From JAAYDH01 sp964345825 (GTDB taxonomy: Bacteria; Bacillota_I; Bacilli_A; RFN20; CAG-826): DNA of 52,449 bases. Of this stretch, positions 49,723 to 52,449 are shown in pieces; the stretch's first letter is position 1; every line of letters starts with the position of its first letter. The stretch spans positions 1 through 52,449 of the forward strand of contig CAYFSI010000003.1 of the NCBI GenBank assembly GCA_964345825.1, in the 5' to 3' direction. The position numbers and the translations under genes were made by a program. The notes beneath the pieces were generated by a model, which was given only the letters and a program-made list of their open reading frames with translations, was not told the origin of the DNA and ran no database searches.

Positions 49723-51021
49723 TTACCCGAGATAAGTTTTGATAGCGTTAAAGATCTCTTTGCCCCAAAGAATATATCCATAGGCGGATAAGTGGAGGCA
49801 ATCGAGTCTAAAATAAGCTGCATTCGCTACTCCATTTGCTTTCAAAAGGACTTTGCCGGCATCAATGATGGTGACATATGATAATTCCTCAGTTAAAGCA
49901 ATGATTCCCTCGTTGATGTCGTCAATGCTATCACTATAAGAGAGAAAATATCCGGGAAGACGATTAAGTAAAACATAGAAGATTTTGGTGTCTGGTAATC
50001 TTTCATGTGTCTCAGTAAACAAGGTTCTCACATTATTAATAATTGTTTGAGGGTTGTTGTGAGAATTGATGAGGTCATTAATTCCCACATAATAGGTCAC
50101 AGCCTTTGGCATGTAAGGATAGACTAGTCTCTCGTTGAGATGATTGATCCAGTCGTTCACTGTCGTTCCTCCAATGCCGTGGTTGTAGCAGATAATTGGA
50201 TCCATAGCATTGGCGTAATCGGTCCAGAACTCAATAGAGGAAGAACCCGCCATCATAACATGATAGTTCTCCGCTTCCGCATCTTGTTCTTCATATGCCG
50301 TGGCTTTGGCTTCATATGTGGCATTAGTCAGTCTATGAGCAGTAACAATCTCTTGAGCGGTAATAATTGTGGTTTCTTCACTACCATCTTTTTCAGCGAC
50401 AATGGTAATGTTCATGTTTTCTATAGAAGCAACAGCGCTCTTTAGGGTCACCCCACTTTGATGGGAATAATTAATGGCAAAACGAACATCCTCAATGTGA
50501 TTTTGAAGCCTTAAAAGGCTGCCATAAGGTAGATAAGCAATTCCATCGATAACTTCTCCATTTAGGATGCCATTAACCTTAATAAACGAGGTCAAAGTGT
50601 CATCGACATGGTCAGGAACAATATATTCTGGCTCTTGATAAGCGCTATCCCCTGTTTTTTCCCATGAAGCATAGAGGAATAAGCTATTTTCAACGATTTC
50701 ATTGGCGAAATCAAAAGCATTAATACAAGAGCTTTCTTTATACCATCCACCAAAGGAATAATCTTCTCTTGAAGGGTTGACTTCTGGAGGGGCTATTTCT
50801 CCACTTTCTTCAACTTCAATTTGTTGATAGATGAGATTGTTTGCAATCGCATCAAAATCATCATACGAATACGTTTGATTATTATAATTGGTCATGAAAT
50901 TAACGATGGTCTTCATTTCCCACTCCTTTATATTTCCTCCAGCGATATTGAGTTCACCAGAGTTGCAAGAAGAAAGAAGAAAAGGCAAAAGGCAAATGGG
51001 AATTAGTTTTCTTATAAACAT
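49723..51021 (-). CDS. SGNH/GDSL-type esterase lipoprotein with InlB-like repeat
   Basis: A 432-residue lipoprotein (CLLPFLLSSC). Residues 82-118 (PSREDYSFGGWYKESSCINA ...FLYASWEK) form one Listeria-Bacteroides (InlB B-type) repeat used for wall or matrix contact. The C-terminal half is an SGNH hydrolase: block I AGSSSIEFW (258-266, likely nucleophile Ser261), oxyanion Gly/Asn in YNHGIGGTT and YVGINDLI, and DCLHLSAYGY with the catalytic Asp and His. In a mannoside operon it is probably an acetyl esterase that deacetylates mannan, but that is inference. It overlaps the GH130 gene by 10 nt; AAGGAGG precedes the ATG. Confidence 0.88.
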   Translation of the reverse strand: MFIRKLIPICLLPFLLSSCNSGELNIAGGNIKEWEMKTIVNFMTNYNNQTYSYDDFDAIANNLIYQQIEVEESGEIAPPEVNPSREDYSFGGWYKESSCINAFDFANEIVENSLFLYASWEKTGDSAYQEPEYIVPDHVDDTLTSFIKVNGILNGEVIDGIAYLPYGSLLRLQNHIEDVRFAINYSHQSGVTLKSAVASIENMNITIVAEKDGSEETTIITAQEIVTAHRLTNATYEAKATAYEEQDAEAENYHVMMAGSSSIEFWTDYANAMDPIICYNHGIGGTTVNDWINHLNERLVYPYMPKAVTYYVGINDLINSHNNPQTIINNVRTLFTETHERLPDTKIFYVLLNRLPGYFLSYSDSIDDINEGIIALTEELSYVTIIDAGKVLLKANGVANAAYFRLDCLHLSAYGYILWGKEIFNAIKTYLG

Positions 51022-52037
51022 TTGTTTTCCTCCTTTTTAAGCTCCTCAATTAATTCGGAGAGCTTAACGGTCGCTAAACCGATAAAGCGATCAGCACATC
51101 CATAGTAAATGTAAACAATTCCATCTTTTATGACATTTGCAGTAGGGAAAACACAACCATTATAGAAACCTTCAGTTTCGTAATCGAATTCTGGTTCCAT
51201 AAATGGCTTTATGGTCCTTGCAAGAATCTTCATTGGGTTATTCTTATCGATTAGGAAAGCTCCCACCCGATAGACATGGTCTTTTTTTGAGACTCCATGA
51301 TAAATCATCACCCAACCCTCGTTTGTTTCAAAAGGAGGGCAAGACGCGCCAACTTTGAGTGATTCCCAGTCTTCTTGACCTTCGTAGAATAATTTAAGAG
51401 GTTCATTCCAAGAAAGAAGATCATCAGAAGCAGTTAACCAAATCGAGGGAGTTGCACAAGGATAACCCTCTCCAAAACGAGCACTCGGCCTTGAAGTGCG
51501 ATAAAACTTTCCATTAATAGCGCGTGGGAAAATAACAACATCGCGGTCATCATCCTTGGCGTCCGTGATGCGACCGAGTTTCTTCCAATTTCTTAAGTCC
51601 TTAGATATCGCAAGATGGGTTTCTGTATTGTTATAGTTAAGAACCATGGGTCCAGCTTTAGGTTGGAAACCATAATACTTCTTATCATCTTTCCAGTATT
51701 GGCCGGGAGCAAATACTCTTGCCGCATAAGTGAGATAATAATAATCTTCGATTTTAACAATGCGAGGATCTTCCACACCACCGCCATCAGCACCATTCTT
51801 ATCTGGTTCAATAATCGGACTATCACTTTGCCTTTCAAAATGAACACCATCTTTGGAAGTAGCATAACCAAGATAAATATAATGGGTCTCATCATTTCCG
51901 GCTGCACGATAAAACATATGAAAAAGTTTATCTTCTTCGTTATAAATTACAGCAGGATTAAGGACGGCTAAAGACTCCCAATCATTCTTTAAAAGAGGAG
52001 AAAGAATAGGGTTTTGAGCGTTTTTTTCAATTTTCAT
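51012..52037 (-). CDS. GH130 family beta-mannoside phosphorylase
   Basis: A 341-residue five-bladed beta-propeller enzyme without signal peptide. It matches GH130: NPAVIYNEEDKLFHMFYRAAG, YIYLGYATSKDGVHFERQ, GGGVEDPRIVKIEDYYYLTYAA, DRDVVIFPRAINGKFYRTSRP and YHGVSKKDHVYRVGAFLID. Such enzymes split beta-1,4-mannosides with phosphate to mannose 1-phosphate. Met at 52037 is chosen because GGAGG lies 10 nt upstream and the longer in-frame start (52088) lies inside the previous gene. It comes 1 nt after the upstream stop. Confidence 0.9.
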   Translation of the reverse strand: MKIEKNAQNPILSPLLKNDWESLAVLNPAVIYNEEDKLFHMFYRAAGNDETHYIYLGYATSKDGVHFERQSDSPIIEPDKNGADGGGVEDPRIVKIEDYYYLTYAARVFAPGQYWKDDKKYYGFQPKAGPMVLNYNNTETHLAISKDLRNWKKLGRITDAKDDDRDVVIFPRAINGKFYRTSRPSARFGEGYPCATPSIWLTASDDLLSWNEPLKLFYEGQEDWESLKVGASCPPFETNEGWVMIYHGVSKKDHVYRVGAFLIDKNNPMKILARTIKPFMEPEFDYETEGFYNGCVFPTANVIKDGIVYIYYGCADRFIGLATVKLSELIEELKKEENKCL

Positions 52038-52038
52038 A

Positions 52039-52449
52039 TTAAATTGCCTCCAATGGCGACACAAGTAAGTGCGAACGATTAAAGCCATTACTCAGACGGA
52101 TGTTATCAACATAAATTGCTGATGAATTGCCAGTCGAATTAACGATCCCAAATGTCACTTTATTTAAGTAAACGATATTTCTACCAGTCACTGTTGAGCC
52201 GTTAGGAGCGGTGTAATCGACAAAATTGTCAAAGCCAATTTCGTAACGATTCCATGAATCAGCAACTTTTGAAAGGTTCTTTCTTACTTGGTAAGTACTA
52301 CTTCCAATCATGAGATAGAGATTGACATAGACGGTGGCTTGATTGTCGCCTTTGATATCAACAGTTAATCCTTTGGCTAAGAATGAGTCGACGATATTCA
52401 TATCCATGGTGATCGGCAAAAGATAACTCACACTATTAGAACCTTGATA
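52039..52449 (-). CDS. C-terminal part of a protein with a carbohydrate-binding-like domain (5' end outside window)
   Basis: The frame is open to the right edge (137 codons seen), so this is the 3' end of a longer gene. The visible part is a beta-sandwich: MDMNIVDSFLAKGLTVDIKG, SWNRYEIGFDNFVDYT, VYLNKVTFGIVNSTGNSSAI then YVDNIRL, which resembles CBM11-like carbohydrate-binding modules at the ends of mannanases and other secreted glycosidases. It is followed after 1 nt by GH130, so the missing part may be an extracellular mannanase; that is inference. Confidence 0.7.
   Translation of the reverse strand, partial: YQGSNSVSYLLPITMDMNIVDSFLAKGLTVDIKGDNQATVYVNLYLMIGSSTYQVRKNLSKVADSWNRYEIGFDNFVDYTAPNGSTVTGRNIVYLNKVTFGIVNSTGNSSAIYVDNIRLSNGFNRSHLLVSPLEAI

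Noticed and set aside
1..52449. tRNA, rRNA, CRISPR arrays and intact insertion sequences
   Set aside because: I looked for T-loop-like GTTCGA patterns, regular short repeats and transposase motifs on both strands and found none that hold up.

Overview
This is a low-GC (about one third G+C by eye), gene-dense bacterial window that uses the standard code: genes end in TAA, TAG and TGA, and Trp is TGG. It suggests a strictly anaerobic member of the Bacilli/Mollicutes-related Firmicutes, of the gut-metagenome kind. The reasons are an oxygen-sensitive class III ribonucleotide reductase (NrdD/NrdG), a superoxide reductase, many lipoproteins with an lgt gene, Ig-like (Big2/Big3) surface lipoproteins and a mannoside-utilisation operon. 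One run of 10 N at 5726-5735 marks an assembly gap inside a gene. I saw no rRNA, tRNA, CRISPR array or intact mobile element.

Layout. 1-3305 (minus): 5'-complete but 3'-truncated mfd, preceded by pth. 3392-4985 (plus): a DUF368 carrier-lipid translocase candidate and a PAP2 phosphatase. 5091-7094 (minus): Big2/M6 metalloprotease lipoprotein. 7280-11559 (plus): MarR regulator plus a heterodimeric ABC exporter. 11563-18566 (minus): CPBP protease and lgt, a lipoprotein, two patatins with a zinc-ribbon membrane protein, and a large membrane-anchored protein. 18661-19869 (plus): Fe-type alcohol dehydrogenase. 19874-22106 (minus): dCMP deaminase, folD, a ThyX-like protein and a HIT protein, which read as a dTMP-synthesis operon. 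22201-26157: nrdG converging on trxB-like and an nrdD carrying a fused thioredoxin domain. 26403-30163: GH13 amylase, PHP phosphatase, desulfoferrodoxin and an ATP-grasp enzyme.

30278-31205 holds a promoter, a cyclic-di-GMP-I (GEMM-I) riboswitch, an overlapping terminator and a secreted surface protein; this is the clearest regulatory system in the window. 31242-41006 is mostly surface lipoproteins mixed with gene remnants: a decayed membrane-protein gene (34703-35045) and a broken C5 cytosine methyltransferase (38037-38699). 41032-45740 is accessory: an EamA transporter with an overlapping 47-aa gene, a cupin, a Fic protein lacking its catalytic His, a GC-rich repeat cluster, a truncated surface protein and an AbiEii toxin remnant. 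45877 to the right edge (minus) is one tight operon: a protein with a carbohydrate-binding-like domain, a GH130 phosphorylase, an SGNH esterase lipoprotein, three small membrane proteins and an unusually long sugar-ABC ATPase.

A recurring feature is a strong -10 hexamer placed exactly 9 nt before the ATG of operon-leading genes with no Shine-Dalgarno (3392, 7280, 13078, 22201). Internal operon genes have clear AGGAG-type sites, so leaderless transcription is likely common here.
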